A DNA stretch of 64,000 nucleotides from Flavobacterium tistrianum. GTDB lineage: Bacteria; Bacteroidota; Bacteroidia; Flavobacteriales; Flavobacteriaceae. The notes under the pieces are model-generated. The model worked only from the letters and a program-made list of their open reading frames with translations. It searched no databases and had not been told where the DNA came from. Below, one piece after another: positions 45,843 to 54,385 of the stretch (position 1 is its first letter; each line of letters begins with the position of its first letter). The translations under genes and the position numbers were made by a program. The stretch spans positions 62,001-126,000 of the forward strand of contig NZ_QJRH01000066.1 of assembly GCF_003254545.1 (NCBI RefSeq), written 5' to 3'.

Positions 45843-47174
45843 TTGAAATTCATAAAAAGTCTATATCTGAACAATTTCTTTTTCTATGTGCTCATTGGCA
45901 TTATAGGATTGTTTGTCTGCGCTTTTATTTTTCCGAACATGTATCACGCAGTATGGCTACTCGTTTTAGGTTTAATTACTTTTTTAGGACTTGATATTTT
46001 GCTTTTGTACTTGGCACGAACAGGACTTGAAGCTGAAAGAATTACACCCGAAAAATTATCAAACGGAGATTTAAATCCGATAAAAATTAATTTAAAAAAC
46101 CATTATACTTTTCCTGTTTCGGTTAAGATTATTGACGAGATTCCGTTTCAATTTCAGATTCGAGACTTCAAAATTGTAAAAACAATAAAAGCCACGACAC
46201 AAAAAGAAATTGGATACGACCTTCGCCCGACAGAACGCGGAGAATATCATTTTGGTTCTTTGAACATTTATGTTTCTTCGCCCTTAAGACTCGTTTCAAG
46301 AAGATTTATTTTCAATAATGGTCAAATGGTTCCGACGTATCCTTCATATATTCAGCTAAGAAAATATGATTTGATTGCTTTCTCAAACAATTTATTTCAA
46401 TACGGAATCAAAAAAATACGCCGCATTGGCCATACAATGGAGTTTGAGCAGATTAAAGAATATGTTCAAGGCGACGATTTACGAACTTTAAACTGGAAAG
46501 CTACAGCAAAAAGAAATTCATTGATGGTCAATCAGTTTCAGGACGAAAAATCACAATCTGTTTATATGGCAATAGATAAAGGGCGCGTTATGCAAATGCC
46601 TTTTGACGGATTAAGTTTATTGGATTATGCGATTAATTCGGCTTTGGTTTTATCCAATGTCATTCTGAAAAAACAAGATAAAGCAGGGCTTTTTTCTTTT
46701 TCTAAAAAAGTAGAAAACAGAGTTTTTGCCGAAAGAAGAGGCTCGCAAATGCAGAAAATCCTCGAAACTTTGTACAATGTAAAAACCGATTTCTTCGAAA
46801 GCGACTACAGCAGATTGTACGTTGACATTAAGAAAAACATCAATCAGAGAAGTTTAATAATTCTGTACACCAATTTTGAAACCATGGACGGTTTAAATCG
46901 TCAACTTCCTTATTTAAAAGGAATTGCCAAAAGCCATTTATTGGTTGTGGTTTTCTTTCAAAACACTGAACTGAATTCAATCATAAATAAAAAAACAGCA
47001 ACAATTCAGGAAGTTTACGACAAAGTAATTGCCGAAAAATTTATGTTCGAAAAACGATTAATTGTAAACGAATTGAAGAAATACGGAATTCATTCGGTTT
47101 TGACACAACCCGAAAATCTTACGCTTGACGCAATTAATAAATATTTGGAGATTAAGTCGAGAGGGATTTTATAG
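45843..47174 (+). CDS. DUF58 domain protein
   Basis: A 443-residue protein. Two N-terminal membrane helices (FFFYVLIGIIGLFVCAFIF and AVWLLVLGLITFLGLDIL) are followed by a beta domain. Then comes the DUF58 core with GTP-like motif IRRIGHTMEFEQIKEYVQGD and DLRTLNWKATAKRNSLMV, and a von Willebrand-like region containing YMAIDKGRVMQMPFDG. The start is TTG; using the next ATG would delete the first helix. DUF58 proteins are the usual partners of MoxR ATPases, and this gene closes the cluster. Confidence 0.88.
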   Translation: MKFIKSLYLNNFFFYVLIGIIGLFVCAFIFPNMYHAVWLLVLGLITFLGLDILLLYLARTGLEAERITPEKLSNGDLNPIKINLKNHYTFPVSVKIIDEIPFQFQIRDFKIVKTIKATTQKEIGYDLRPTERGEYHFGSLNIYVSSPLRLVSRRFIFNNGQMVPTYPSYIQLRKYDLIAFSNNLFQYGIKKIRRIGHTMEFEQIKEYVQGDDLRTLNWKATAKRNSLMVNQFQDEKSQSVYMAIDKGRVMQMPFDGLSLLDYAINSALVLSNVILKKQDKAGLFSFSKKVENRVFAERRGSQMQKILETLYNVKTDFFESDYSRLYVDIKKNINQRSLIILYTNFETMDGLNRQLPYLKGIAKSHLLVVVFFQNTELNSIINKKTATIQEVYDKVIAEKFMFEKRLIVNELKKYGIHSVLTQPENLTLDAINKYLEIKSRGIL

Positions 47175-47240
47175 GCGTTTTAATCTGTTAACTTAAGGTT
47201 ATTTTACAGATTGGCTTTACTGTTATCTTTATTATTAATT

Positions 47241-47248
47241 TAGTTTTG
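47241..47248 (+). promoter_or_regulatory. Candidate -7 box of the phosphatase-like gene
   Basis: TAGTTTTG matches TAnnTTTG, 46 bases before the ATG at 47294. A TTG lies 27 bases upstream, farther than usual. Confidence 0.3.
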
Positions 47249-47293
47249 AAAGAAAATAACAATCTTAGTACAACAACTTAAAAACAGATAAAA

Positions 47294-48379
47294 ATGAAAA
47301 AAGCGGTTCTAATTCTCTTCATTTTATTAAGCATTCAATCTCAAGCACAAAAAACAGAAAACATCATTATCATTACAACTGATGGTTTTAGATGGCAAGA
47401 AGTTTTTAAAGGAATTGATCCTGCAATTGCCAATGATAAAAAATTCAATCAGGGAGACAGCGCTTACATTTATAAAAAATATAGCAGTGCTGATGTTAAA
47501 GAAGCGCGTAAAAAACTAATGCCATTTTTCTGGTCCGAAATTGCTTCTAAAGGTCAGATTTATGGAAATCGAGATTTAGGAAACAAAGTCGATGTTGCTA
47601 ATCCGTATTGGTTTAGTTATCCTGGCTATAGCGAAATCATGACCGGAAATGTAGATGTAAAAGTCAACTCAAACGGTTACAAAGCCAATCCAAACGTAAA
47701 TGTTCTGGAGTTTTTAAATAAACAGTCTAAACTAAAAGACAAAGTTGCTGCTTTTGGCGCATGGGATGCTTTTGACCGAATTTTGAATGAGGAAAGAAGC
47801 GGATTTCCTGTAATTTCAGCCTTTGATAAAGTGGGTGGAAATAAACCAACAGCAGCTCAGCACTTATTAAATGAAATGCGTGACAATTCATATAAACCAT
47901 TTCATATGGATGAATGTCTAGATGTTTTTACACATTATCAAGCTTTAGATGAATTAAAAAATAAAAAGCCAAAAGTACTTTATATTGCATACGGAGAAAC
48001 CGATGAATGGGCGCATCATGGACAATATCGTTCGTATTTGGACGCAGCCAATCAAGTGGATAAATGGATTCAAGAAGTCTGGAATTTTGTCCAAAATGAT
48101 CCGCAATACAAAAATAAAACCACTTTATTCATAACCGTAGATCACGGACGAGGAGACAAAGTAAAATCGCAATGGACAGATCACGGCTCTGATGTTCCGG
48201 GAGCATCTGAAATTTGGTTTGCTGCAATGGGACCAGAAATTGCACCAAAGGGCGAAATCAAAACAGAATCACAATTCTACCAAAAACAATTTGCACAAAC
48301 ATTAGCAAAATTAATGGGATATTATTTCAAAACCGATCATCCTGTAGAAACAGAGATTAAAGAAGTTTTTGAGAAATAG
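47294..48379 (+). CDS. Exported alkaline-phosphatase-superfamily protein
   Basis: A 361-residue exported protein (signal peptide VLILFILLSIQSQAQ). Metal-site motifs of the superfamily are present: IIITTDGFRWQEVF near the start, FSYPGYSEIMTG around the predicted nucleophile, YGETDEWAHHGQY, and FITVDHGRGDK followed by DHGSDVPG. The pattern is closest to phosphodiesterase/phosphoglyceromutase-type members. Substrate (phosphomonoester, diester or sulfate) is not determinable. Located in the periplasm or outside. It is a single gene ended by a very strong hairpin. Confidence 0.85.
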   Translation: MKKAVLILFILLSIQSQAQKTENIIIITTDGFRWQEVFKGIDPAIANDKKFNQGDSAYIYKKYSSADVKEARKKLMPFFWSEIASKGQIYGNRDLGNKVDVANPYWFSYPGYSEIMTGNVDVKVNSNGYKANPNVNVLEFLNKQSKLKDKVAAFGAWDAFDRILNEERSGFPVISAFDKVGGNKPTAAQHLLNEMRDNSYKPFHMDECLDVFTHYQALDELKNKKPKVLYIAYGETDEWAHHGQYRSYLDAANQVDKWIQEVWNFVQNDPQYKNKTTLFITVDHGRGDKVKSQWTDHGSDVPGASEIWFAAMGPEIAPKGEIKTESQFYQKQFAQTLAKLMGYYFKTDHPVETEIKEVFEK

Positions 48380-48381
48380 TT

Positions 48382-48441
48382 TTTTATAGCCACGAATTCA
48401 CGAATTATTAAAATAAAATTCGTGAATTCGTGGCTATAAAA
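48382..48441 (+). terminator. 25-bp perfect hairpin, GCCACGAATTCACGAATT type
   Basis: The arm 48382-48406 is a perfect complement of 48417-48441, with a ten-base loop. It begins three bases after the phosphatase-like stop and probably ends that transcript. A degenerate copy of the same element lies at 23201-23250. Confidence 0.85.
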
Positions 48442-48474
48442 CTTTTGAGACAAACCTACAAGGTTTTAAAAACC

Positions 48475-48504
48475 TTGCAGGAAGAAAAAAACTCTGTACC
48501 TTTG
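48475..48504 (+). promoter_or_regulatory. Candidate promoter of the TrmH-family gene
   Basis: TTG (48475-48477), 19 bases of spacing, then TACCTTTG (48497-48504) match the Bacteroidota consensus TTG-N19-TAnnTTTG well. The ATG follows 30 bases later. The TTG lies inside the repeat AAAACCTTGCAGG. Confidence 0.5.
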
Positions 48505-48533
48505 CCCCTCTGCAACTTTGAGCCTTAAAAAAA

Positions 48534-49322
48534 ATGAAACAAATTACTTCAGTTCAAAATCCGTATATCAAATCTTTGGTTTTACTTCAAGAAAAAGCGA
48601 AGGCCAGAAAACAAACCGGAACATTTTTGATTGAAGGACAACGCGAAATTTCATTAGCTATAAAAGGCGGTTATGAAATTGAAACGGTTTTATTTTTACC
48701 AGAATTAGTTTCAGAATCAGAAATCAACAAACTGATTCAGAATCCATTTCAGATTATCGAAATCAACAAAGAAGTTTACCAAAAGCTGGCCTATCGCGAT
48801 ACTACAGAAGGAATTTTAGCAGTAGCAAAGACCAAACCTTTAAAATTATCTGATTTAAAATTATCCGATAATCCGTTGATTTTAGTGGTAGAATCTTTAG
48901 AAAAACCTGGTAATATCGGTGCTGTTTTACGAACTGCAGATGCTGCCAATTTAGATGCTGTTTTAGTTGCCAATCCGAAAAGTGATTTATACAATCCTAA
49001 CATTGTGCGCTCTAGCGTTGGATGCCTTTTTACCAATCAGATTGCAACTGGAACATCGGAAGAAATTATTTCTTTTTTGAAAGAAAAAAAGATCAATTTC
49101 TACAGTGCCACTTTACAAAATTCAACTTCATATCATACCCAAAACTTCACCACTCCAACCGCTTTGGTAGTTGGCACAGAAGCAACTGGTCTAACCCAGC
49201 AATGGCGTGACGAAGCAACTCAAAATATCATTATCCCGATGCAGGGAGAAATTGACAGTATGAACGTATCTGTCGCTGCAGCTATTTTAATTTTTGAAGC
49301 AAAAAGACAAAGAGGATTCTGA
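48534..49322 (+). CDS. TrmH (SpoU) family RNA methyltransferase
   Basis: A 262-residue SPOUT enzyme. An N-terminal substrate-binding domain (GTFLIEGQREISLAI) precedes the knotted catalytic domain with the three family motifs: ESLEKPGNIGAVLRTADAAN, ALVVGTEATGLTQQW and IIPMQGEIDSMNVSVAAAI. Such enzymes make 2'-O-methyl nucleosides in rRNA or tRNA; the target is undetermined. Transcribed on its own, bounded by repeat DNA. Confidence 0.93.
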   Translation: MKQITSVQNPYIKSLVLLQEKAKARKQTGTFLIEGQREISLAIKGGYEIETVLFLPELVSESEINKLIQNPFQIIEINKEVYQKLAYRDTTEGILAVAKTKPLKLSDLKLSDNPLILVVESLEKPGNIGAVLRTADAANLDAVLVANPKSDLYNPNIVRSSVGCLFTNQIATGTSEEIISFLKEKKINFYSATLQNSTSYHTQNFTTPTALVVGTEATGLTQQWRDEATQNIIIPMQGEIDSMNVSVAAAILIFEAKRQRGF

Positions 49323-49399
49323 TTTTAGATTTTAGATTTTAGATTTTCTAAAAATTGCCTTGCTCTTTTGGAATTTGGGATTTAAAAAATTGGAATTTA
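49321..49399. repeat. (GATTTTA)n followed by (GGAATTT)n repeat
   Basis: GATTTTAGATTTTAGATTTTA-type DNA (49321-49347) begins at the TrmH stop and is followed by TTGGAATTTGGGATTT-type DNA (49367-49399). This is the same composite found inside the sugar aminotransferase gene. A complementary AATCTAAAATCT run near 49484-49497 closes the gap. Confidence 0.8.
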
Positions 49400-49415
49400 T
49401 TTTTAATGATCTTTT

Positions 49416-49440
49416 TGTCAGGCTGAGCGGGGTCGAAGCC
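49416..49440. repeat. Dispersed TGTCAGGCTGAGCGGGGTCGAAG element, single arm
   Basis: A single copy of the TGTCA..CTGAGCG..GTCGAAG element; the match is close to the reverse complement of the right arm at 45.1 kb. Confidence 0.8.
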
Positions 49441-49546
49441 TTATTCCTACATGCAAAAATCCAAAATCTACACTATAAAATCAACAATCTAAAATCTTGT
49501 ATATGTTCAAACTAATTCTTATTTTTAGTACTTGAACTATGCCGTT

Positions 49547-51769
49547 ATGACAGAAATAGATATAGAAAAAGAAAACAAAGCTATTGCGCAGGAATACAAG
49601 GAATTACTTCGAATAAGTTACCAAACTTTAAGCCCTACTGACAAGAAATTAATTAGAAAAGCTTTTGATGTTGCCGTTGATGCTCATAAAGATCAGAGAC
49701 GTAAATCTGGCGAGGCTTATATCTTTCATCCTATTGCAGTTGCAAAAATTGTTGCCTCAGAAATTGGTCTGGGCGCGACCTCTATCGCTGCGGCTTTAAT
49801 GCACGATGTTGTAGAGGATACACCAATGACTGTAGAAGATATTGAGCGTTTATTCAATCCGAAAGTGGCGCAGCTAGTTGAAGGACTTACAAAAATATCT
49901 TTGGTTCAAAAAGACCTAAATGCTTCAATGCAGGCTGAGAATTTCAGAAAAATGATTCTGACATTGAATGATGATGTTCGTGTAATTCTGATAAAATTAG
50001 CCGATCGTCTTCACAACATGCAGACTATGGATTCTATGGCGGAATACAAACAGACCAAAATCGCATCTGAAACTTTATACATTTATGCTCCCCTTGCCCA
50101 CCGTTTGGGACTTTATAACATTAAAACCAAACTTGAGGATTTAGGATTAAAATATACTGAACCTGCAGTTTATGAAGATATCGTAAGCAAAATTCGTGAA
50201 ACTAAGGAAGAACAGGACGCTTATATCAAGGATATTTCGGATGTTTTAAAAAAATCTTTAGACAATGAAGGTGTAGATTATATCATCAAAGGTCGACCAA
50301 AATCTATCTATTCTATTCGTCGAAAAATGCGTGCGCAAAACGTAACCTTCGATGAAGTTTACGACAAGTTCGCACTTAGAATTGTCTATAAAGCCGATCC
50401 ACACGAAGAAAAATTTATTGCTTGGAAAATATATTCGATCGTAACAGACCATTACAGACCTAGCCCAAGCCGTCTTCGTGACTGGATTTCATCTCCAAAA
50501 TCAACTGGTTATGAAGCGCTTCACATTACAGTTATGGGACCAAAAGGGCGCTGGGTTGAAGTACAGGTCCGAAGCGAACGTATGGATGAAATCGCCGAAA
50601 AAGGGTACGCAGCGCACTATAAATACAAAAATAACGGTGCTACCGAAGAAAGTGGCTTAGATACATGGCTTAATCTCCTTCGCGAAGCTTTAGAAAACCC
50701 AGAAACCAATGCAGTTGATTTTGTAGAAGATTTTAAAATGAATTTATATTCTAAAGAAATCTTCGTCTTTACTCCAAAAGGAGAAATCAAATCGTTGCCA
50801 AAAGGTGCTACTTCTCTTGATTTTGCCTTCAGCATTCACTCTGAAATCGGAATTAAAACTCGCGGAACTCGCGTAAATGGACGTTTGGTTCCGTTGAATT
50901 ACGAATTAAAAAGTGGTGATCAAGTTGAAGTAATTACTTCTCCAAACCAAAAACCAACAGTAAACTGGTTGGAATACGTAACGACTTCACGAGCTAAAAA
51001 TAAAATTAAAAACGTTCTTAACGAGAACACCAAAAAAATTGCAGAAGAAGGAAAAGAATTACTTGTTAGAAAATTAAAACATTTAAAAGTTACGTTTAAC
51101 GAACAAGTAACAAATGAGCTGGTTAACTTCTTCAAACTAAAAACCAGTTTAGATTTATTTTACAGAGTTGGAATTGGTGCGATCGAAAATCAGCAGTTGA
51201 AAGATTATGCGGCACAGAAAAGCAATTCGTTTATCAATTTCTTCAAAAATAAAATTAAGCGAACAAAAGATACTGCGGATGAAGATATTCACAAACCAGT
51301 CATCAGCAGCAATTACGATATGCTGGTTTTTGGAACCGAGCACGACAAGCTGGATTATAAACTTTCGCAATGCTGTAATCCAATTCCAGGTGATGACGTT
51401 TTTGGTTTCGTTACGATTAATGAAGGAATAAAAGTGCATAAAAAAGATTGTCCAAACGCAATTGGAATGCAGTCGAATTATGCTTACAGAATTATGAGCG
51501 CCAAATGGATTGACTCTTCTCAAGAAGAATTCAAAGCCATTATCAACATTACAGGAATGGATGTTTTAGGACTTACCAACCAATTGACAAAGGTAATTTC
51601 GAACAATATGAGCGTAAACATTCAGAGTATTTCGCTTAGTACCGATGCTGGAATTTTCCACGGACAAGTTGCTGTAATCGTTAAAAACAATACGATTTTG
51701 AAAAAAATGATTAGCGCCATCAAGAAAATTGACGGGGTCGATAAGGTTACTAGAGAGTATAGAACCTAA
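49547..51769 (+). CDS. Bifunctional (p)ppGpp synthetase/hydrolase (Rel/SpoT)
   Basis: A 740-residue stringent-response enzyme, started at MTEIDIEKENKAIAQEY. The hydrolase HD domain is intact (FHPIAVAKI with His61, ALMHDVVEDTP with His86-Asp87, LADRLHNMQT). The synthetase domain begins near GRPKSIYSIRRKM (249-261) and contains SPKSTGYEALHITVMG. TGS (FVFTPKGEIKSLPKGAT), the zinc-finger-like region with CCNPIPGDDVFGF, and a C-terminal ACT domain (IINITGMDVLGLTNQLTKV) follow in order. It makes and degrades the alarmone and is probably the main long RSH in the cell. It is followed by a Fur-family gene and purA, an order common in flavobacteria. Confidence 0.95.
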   Translation: MTEIDIEKENKAIAQEYKELLRISYQTLSPTDKKLIRKAFDVAVDAHKDQRRKSGEAYIFHPIAVAKIVASEIGLGATSIAAALMHDVVEDTPMTVEDIERLFNPKVAQLVEGLTKISLVQKDLNASMQAENFRKMILTLNDDVRVILIKLADRLHNMQTMDSMAEYKQTKIASETLYIYAPLAHRLGLYNIKTKLEDLGLKYTEPAVYEDIVSKIRETKEEQDAYIKDISDVLKKSLDNEGVDYIIKGRPKSIYSIRRKMRAQNVTFDEVYDKFALRIVYKADPHEEKFIAWKIYSIVTDHYRPSPSRLRDWISSPKSTGYEALHITVMGPKGRWVEVQVRSERMDEIAEKGYAAHYKYKNNGATEESGLDTWLNLLREALENPETNAVDFVEDFKMNLYSKEIFVFTPKGEIKSLPKGATSLDFAFSIHSEIGIKTRGTRVNGRLVPLNYELKSGDQVEVITSPNQKPTVNWLEYVTTSRAKNKIKNVLNENTKKIAEEGKELLVRKLKHLKVTFNEQVTNELVNFFKLKTSLDLFYRVGIGAIENQQLKDYAAQKSNSFINFFKNKIKRTKDTADEDIHKPVISSNYDMLVFGTEHDKLDYKLSQCCNPIPGDDVFGFVTINEGIKVHKKDCPNAIGMQSNYAYRIMSAKWIDSSQEEFKAIINITGMDVLGLTNQLTKVISNNMSVNIQSISLSTDAGIFHGQVAVIVKNNTILKKMISAIKKIDGVDKVTREYRT

Positions 51770-51843
51770 CTTTTTAGGGAAACTATAAGAATTTTGTAAC
51801 GAAACTTTAAACCCGAAACTTTTATTCATTAAAAATAAAAAAT

Positions 51844-51851
51844 TATCTTTG
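51844..51851 (+). promoter_or_regulatory. Candidate -7 box of the Fur-family gene
   Basis: TATCTTTG matches TAnnTTTG and ends seven bases before the ATG, so the transcript would be leaderless or nearly so. Confidence 0.4.
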
Positions 51852-51857
51852 CCGGAT

Positions 51858-52322
51858 ATGACACTTATTTCAACTGACAACACTAAGAATCAAGAAATTG
51901 TAAAAAATGTTTTTACACTATATCTTGAACAAAAAGGGCATCGCAAAACTCCTGAGCGTTATGCTATACTTCAGGAAATTTACGATAGCGAGGAGCATTT
52001 TGATATAGAAAACCTTTATATCAAAATGAAAAACAAGAACTATCGTGTGAGTAGAGCTACTTTATACAACACGATCGAGTTACTGTTGGACTGCGCTTTG
52101 GTTAGAAAACATCAATTTGGACAAAATCAGGCTTATTACGAAAAATCATATTTTGATAAACAGCACGATCATATCATTATGACGGATTCGGGAGAAGTAA
52201 TTGAATTTTGTGATCCAAGAATTCAAACTATTAAAAAAACTATCGAAGAAATTTTTGATATTGAAATCACTAATCATTCGCTTTATTTCTACGGAAACAA
52301 AAAGCAGAATTCAAATTCATAG
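51858..52322 (+). CDS. Fur family transcriptional regulator
   Basis: A 154-residue winged-helix metalloregulator started at [16 protein letters not shown]. The DNA-binding domain includes [19 protein letters not shown] and [21 protein letters not shown]. The metal-binding domain has [10 protein letters not shown] and [10 protein letters not shown]. The paired CxxC structural-zinc motifs of classical Fur are absent, since only two isolated cysteines occur. It could sense iron, zinc or peroxide; which is not decided. The gene sits between Rel/SpoT and purA, with a terminator starting in its stop codon. Confidence 0.92.
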   Translation: MTLISTDNTKNQEIVKNVFTLYLEQKGHRKTPERYAILQEIYDSEEHFDIENLYIKMKNKNYRVSRATLYNTIELLLDCALVRKHQFGQNQAYYEKSYFDKQHDHIIMTDSGEVIEFCDPRIQTIKKTIEEIFDIEITNHSLYFYGNKKQNSNS

Positions 52323-52342
52323 TCTATTCAATTAGACTTTTT
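52321..52342 (+). terminator. Terminator of the Fur-family gene
   Basis: AGTCTA (52321-52326) and TAGACT (52333-52338) form a 6-bp stem with a six-base loop, followed by T. The stem begins inside the stop codon. Confidence 0.6.
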
Positions 52343-52381
52343 CAAAAAAATAAAAAAAGAAAATTAACTACATAATCAGTA

Positions 52382-52399
52382 GGACAACTGAGATTGTCC
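52382..52399 (+). promoter_or_regulatory. Small inverted repeat in the purA leader
   Basis: GGACAA (52382-52387) and TTGTCC (52394-52399) flank a six-base loop, 19 bases before the purA ATG. It could be an operator or a leader hairpin. The size is too small for certainty. Confidence 0.35.
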
Positions 52400-52418
52400 C
52401 AACGCAAATTAAAACAGA

Positions 52419-53690
52419 ATGACCGTAGATTTATTACTAGGATTACAATGGGGAGATGAAGGTAAAGGAAAAATTGTAGACGTACTTACCTCAAATTATG
52501 ATATTATTGCACGTTTCCAAGGAGGACCAAACGCAGGACATACATTAGAATTTGACGGAATTAAACACGTACTTAGAACAATCCCTTCTGGAATTTTTCA
52601 TAAAAACTCAGTAAATGTTATCGGAAATGGTGTTGTAATTGATCCTGTAGTTTTTCAAAAAGAAATTGAAGGTTTAGAAAAATTCAACCTTGATATCAAA
52701 AGCAAATTAATCATTTCGAGAAAAGCACATTTAATTTTACCAACTCACCGTTTATTAGATGCTGCTTCTGAAGCTTCTAAAGGTAAAGCTAAAATCGGTT
52801 CTACCCTTAAAGGAATTGGGCCAACTTATATGGACAAAACGGGTAGAAATGGTTTACGTGTTGGAGATATTGAATTAGAAGATTTCAAAGAGCGTTACAG
52901 AGCTTTAGCTGACAAACACGAAGCTATGATTGCTTTTTATGACGTAAATATCCAATACAATTTAGCTGAATTAGAAAAAGAATTCTTTGAAGCTATTGAA
53001 GAATTGAAAAAATTAGATTTCATTGACAGTGAAGAATACATGCACCAAGCTCAAAAAGCTGGAAAATCTATTCTTTGCGAAGGAGCTCAAGGATCTTTAT
53101 TAGATGTTGATTTCGGAACTTATCCTTTCGTAACTTCATCAAACACAACCGCTGCTGGAGCTTGTACTGGTTTAGGAATTGCTCCTAACAAAATCAAAGA
53201 AGTTTACGGAATTTTCAAGGCTTACGTTACACGTGTTGGTAGCGGACCTTTCCCTACTGAACTTTTTGACGAAGTGGGTGCTACAATGGCAAAAGTGGGT
53301 AACGAATTTGGTTCTGTAACAGGAAGACAAAGACGTTGCGGATGGTTAGATTTAGTAGCTTTAAAATATGCTGTTCAAGTAAATGGTGTTACGCAGTTAA
53401 TGATGATGAAAGGTGATGTACTTTCTGGTTTTGAAACTTTAAAAGTTTGTACTGAGTACAACTACAAAGGACAAAACATTTCTCACTTCCCTTACAACAT
53501 CGAACCAGAGAATGTTACTCCTGTTTACAAAGAATTTAAAGGATGGAAACAAGATTTAACTGGATTAACGTCTTACGATCAATTGCCAATTGAGCTAAAA
53601 GAATATATTGAGTTTATTGAAAAAGAAATCGAAGTGCCAATCAAAATTGTATCGGTTGGACCAGATAGAAAACAAACAATAACAAAATAA
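52419..53690 (+). CDS. purA: Adenylosuccinate synthetase
   Basis: A 423-residue GTP-dependent enzyme that joins IMP and aspartate on the way to AMP, in the cytosol. Family motifs are GLQWGDEGKGKIVD at the start, GPNAGHTLEFDG, GSTLKGIGPTYMDKTGRNGL, and the end motif GRQRRCGWLDLVALKYA, quoted in part. Length is normal. guaB, which takes IMP to the GMP branch, is also in this window on the opposite strand but not linked. A strong terminator follows. Confidence 0.97.
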   Translation: MTVDLLLGLQWGDEGKGKIVDVLTSNYDIIARFQGGPNAGHTLEFDGIKHVLRTIPSGIFHKNSVNVIGNGVVIDPVVFQKEIEGLEKFNLDIKSKLIISRKAHLILPTHRLLDAASEASKGKAKIGSTLKGIGPTYMDKTGRNGLRVGDIELEDFKERYRALADKHEAMIAFYDVNIQYNLAELEKEFFEAIEELKKLDFIDSEEYMHQAQKAGKSILCEGAQGSLLDVDFGTYPFVTSSNTTAAGACTGLGIAPNKIKEVYGIFKAYVTRVGSGPFPTELFDEVGATMAKVGNEFGSVTGRQRRCGWLDLVALKYAVQVNGVTQLMMMKGDVLSGFETLKVCTEYNYKGQNISHFPYNIEPENVTPVYKEFKGWKQDLTGLTSYDQLPIELKEYIEFIEKEIEVPIKIVSVGPDRKQTITK

Positions 53691-53697
53691 TACATTT

Positions 53698-53727
53698 AAA
53701 CGCTCTGATTTTCAGAGCGTTTTTTTT
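53698..53727 (+). terminator. Terminator of purA
   Basis: AAACGCTCTGA (53698-53708) and TCAGAGCGTTT (53712-53722) form an 11-bp stem with loop TTT and an eight-T tail. Confidence 0.95.
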
Positions 53728-53740
53728 GACTATTACTGAC

Positions 53741-54325
53741 ATGAGAAAAAATCCTAAAATTGAGATTACAGAAACCAAGTTATTATCAGACAATTGGTAC
53801 ATCTTAAATAAAGTTACTTTTAACTATACAAAAGAAAACGAAAAAGTAGAATCGCATATTCGTGAAGTTTACGACCGCGGAAATGGTGCAGGAATATTGT
53901 TATACAATACAGCCAAAAAAACGGTTATTCTAACAAGACAATTTCGTTTGCCAACTTATCTTAACGGAAATAAAACCGGAATGATGATTGAAGTTTGCGC
54001 AGGTCTTTTAGATAAAGACAATGCAGAACAAGCTATTATTCGTGAAACTGAAGAAGAAACAGGATATAGACTTTCTAAAGTTCAAAAAGTTATTGAAACG
54101 TATATGTCACCAGGTTCTGTAACAGAGATTTTGTATTTATTTGTTGGCGAATATGACGAAAGCATGAAAGTAAGTTCTGGCGGCGGACTTGACGCAGAAC
54201 AGGAAAACATTGAAGTTTTGGAATTTACATTTGATGAAGCTTACGCCATGATTGAATCTGGCGAAATTACAGATGCTAAAACTATTATGCTTTTGCAGCA
54301 TGCAAAAATTAAAGGTTTGATTTAA
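53741..54325 (+). CDS. Nudix hydrolase, ADP-ribose / GDP-mannose pyrophosphatase (NudK-like)
   Basis: A 194-residue cytosolic hydrolase, started at MRKNPKIEITETKLLSDNWY; the TTG five codons earlier lies in the purA terminator tail. The Nudix box reads GLLDKDNAEQAIIRETEEET followed by Gly-Tyr. The catalytic REx(3)EExG core is intact, but the first Glu of the consensus is Asn at position seven. N-terminal dimerisation strands and the GNKTGMMIEVCAG region match NudK, which hydrolyses GDP-mannose and ADP-ribose. Substrate is a family inference. Confidence 0.87.
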   Translation: MRKNPKIEITETKLLSDNWYILNKVTFNYTKENEKVESHIREVYDRGNGAGILLYNTAKKTVILTRQFRLPTYLNGNKTGMMIEVCAGLLDKDNAEQAIIRETEEETGYRLSKVQKVIETYMSPGSVTEILYLFVGEYDESMKVSSGGGLDAEQENIEVLEFTFDEAYAMIESGEITDAKTIMLLQHAKIKGLI

Positions 54326-54385
54326 AAGTTTTTTGAGTATTTTAGATTTAGTAATAAAATAAATCTAATCTTTTTAAATAATAAA

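Noticed and set aside
51155..51523. 122-codon frame antisense to the Rel/SpoT gene
   Set aside because: Shadow of the conserved C-terminal regulatory part; no signal or motif.
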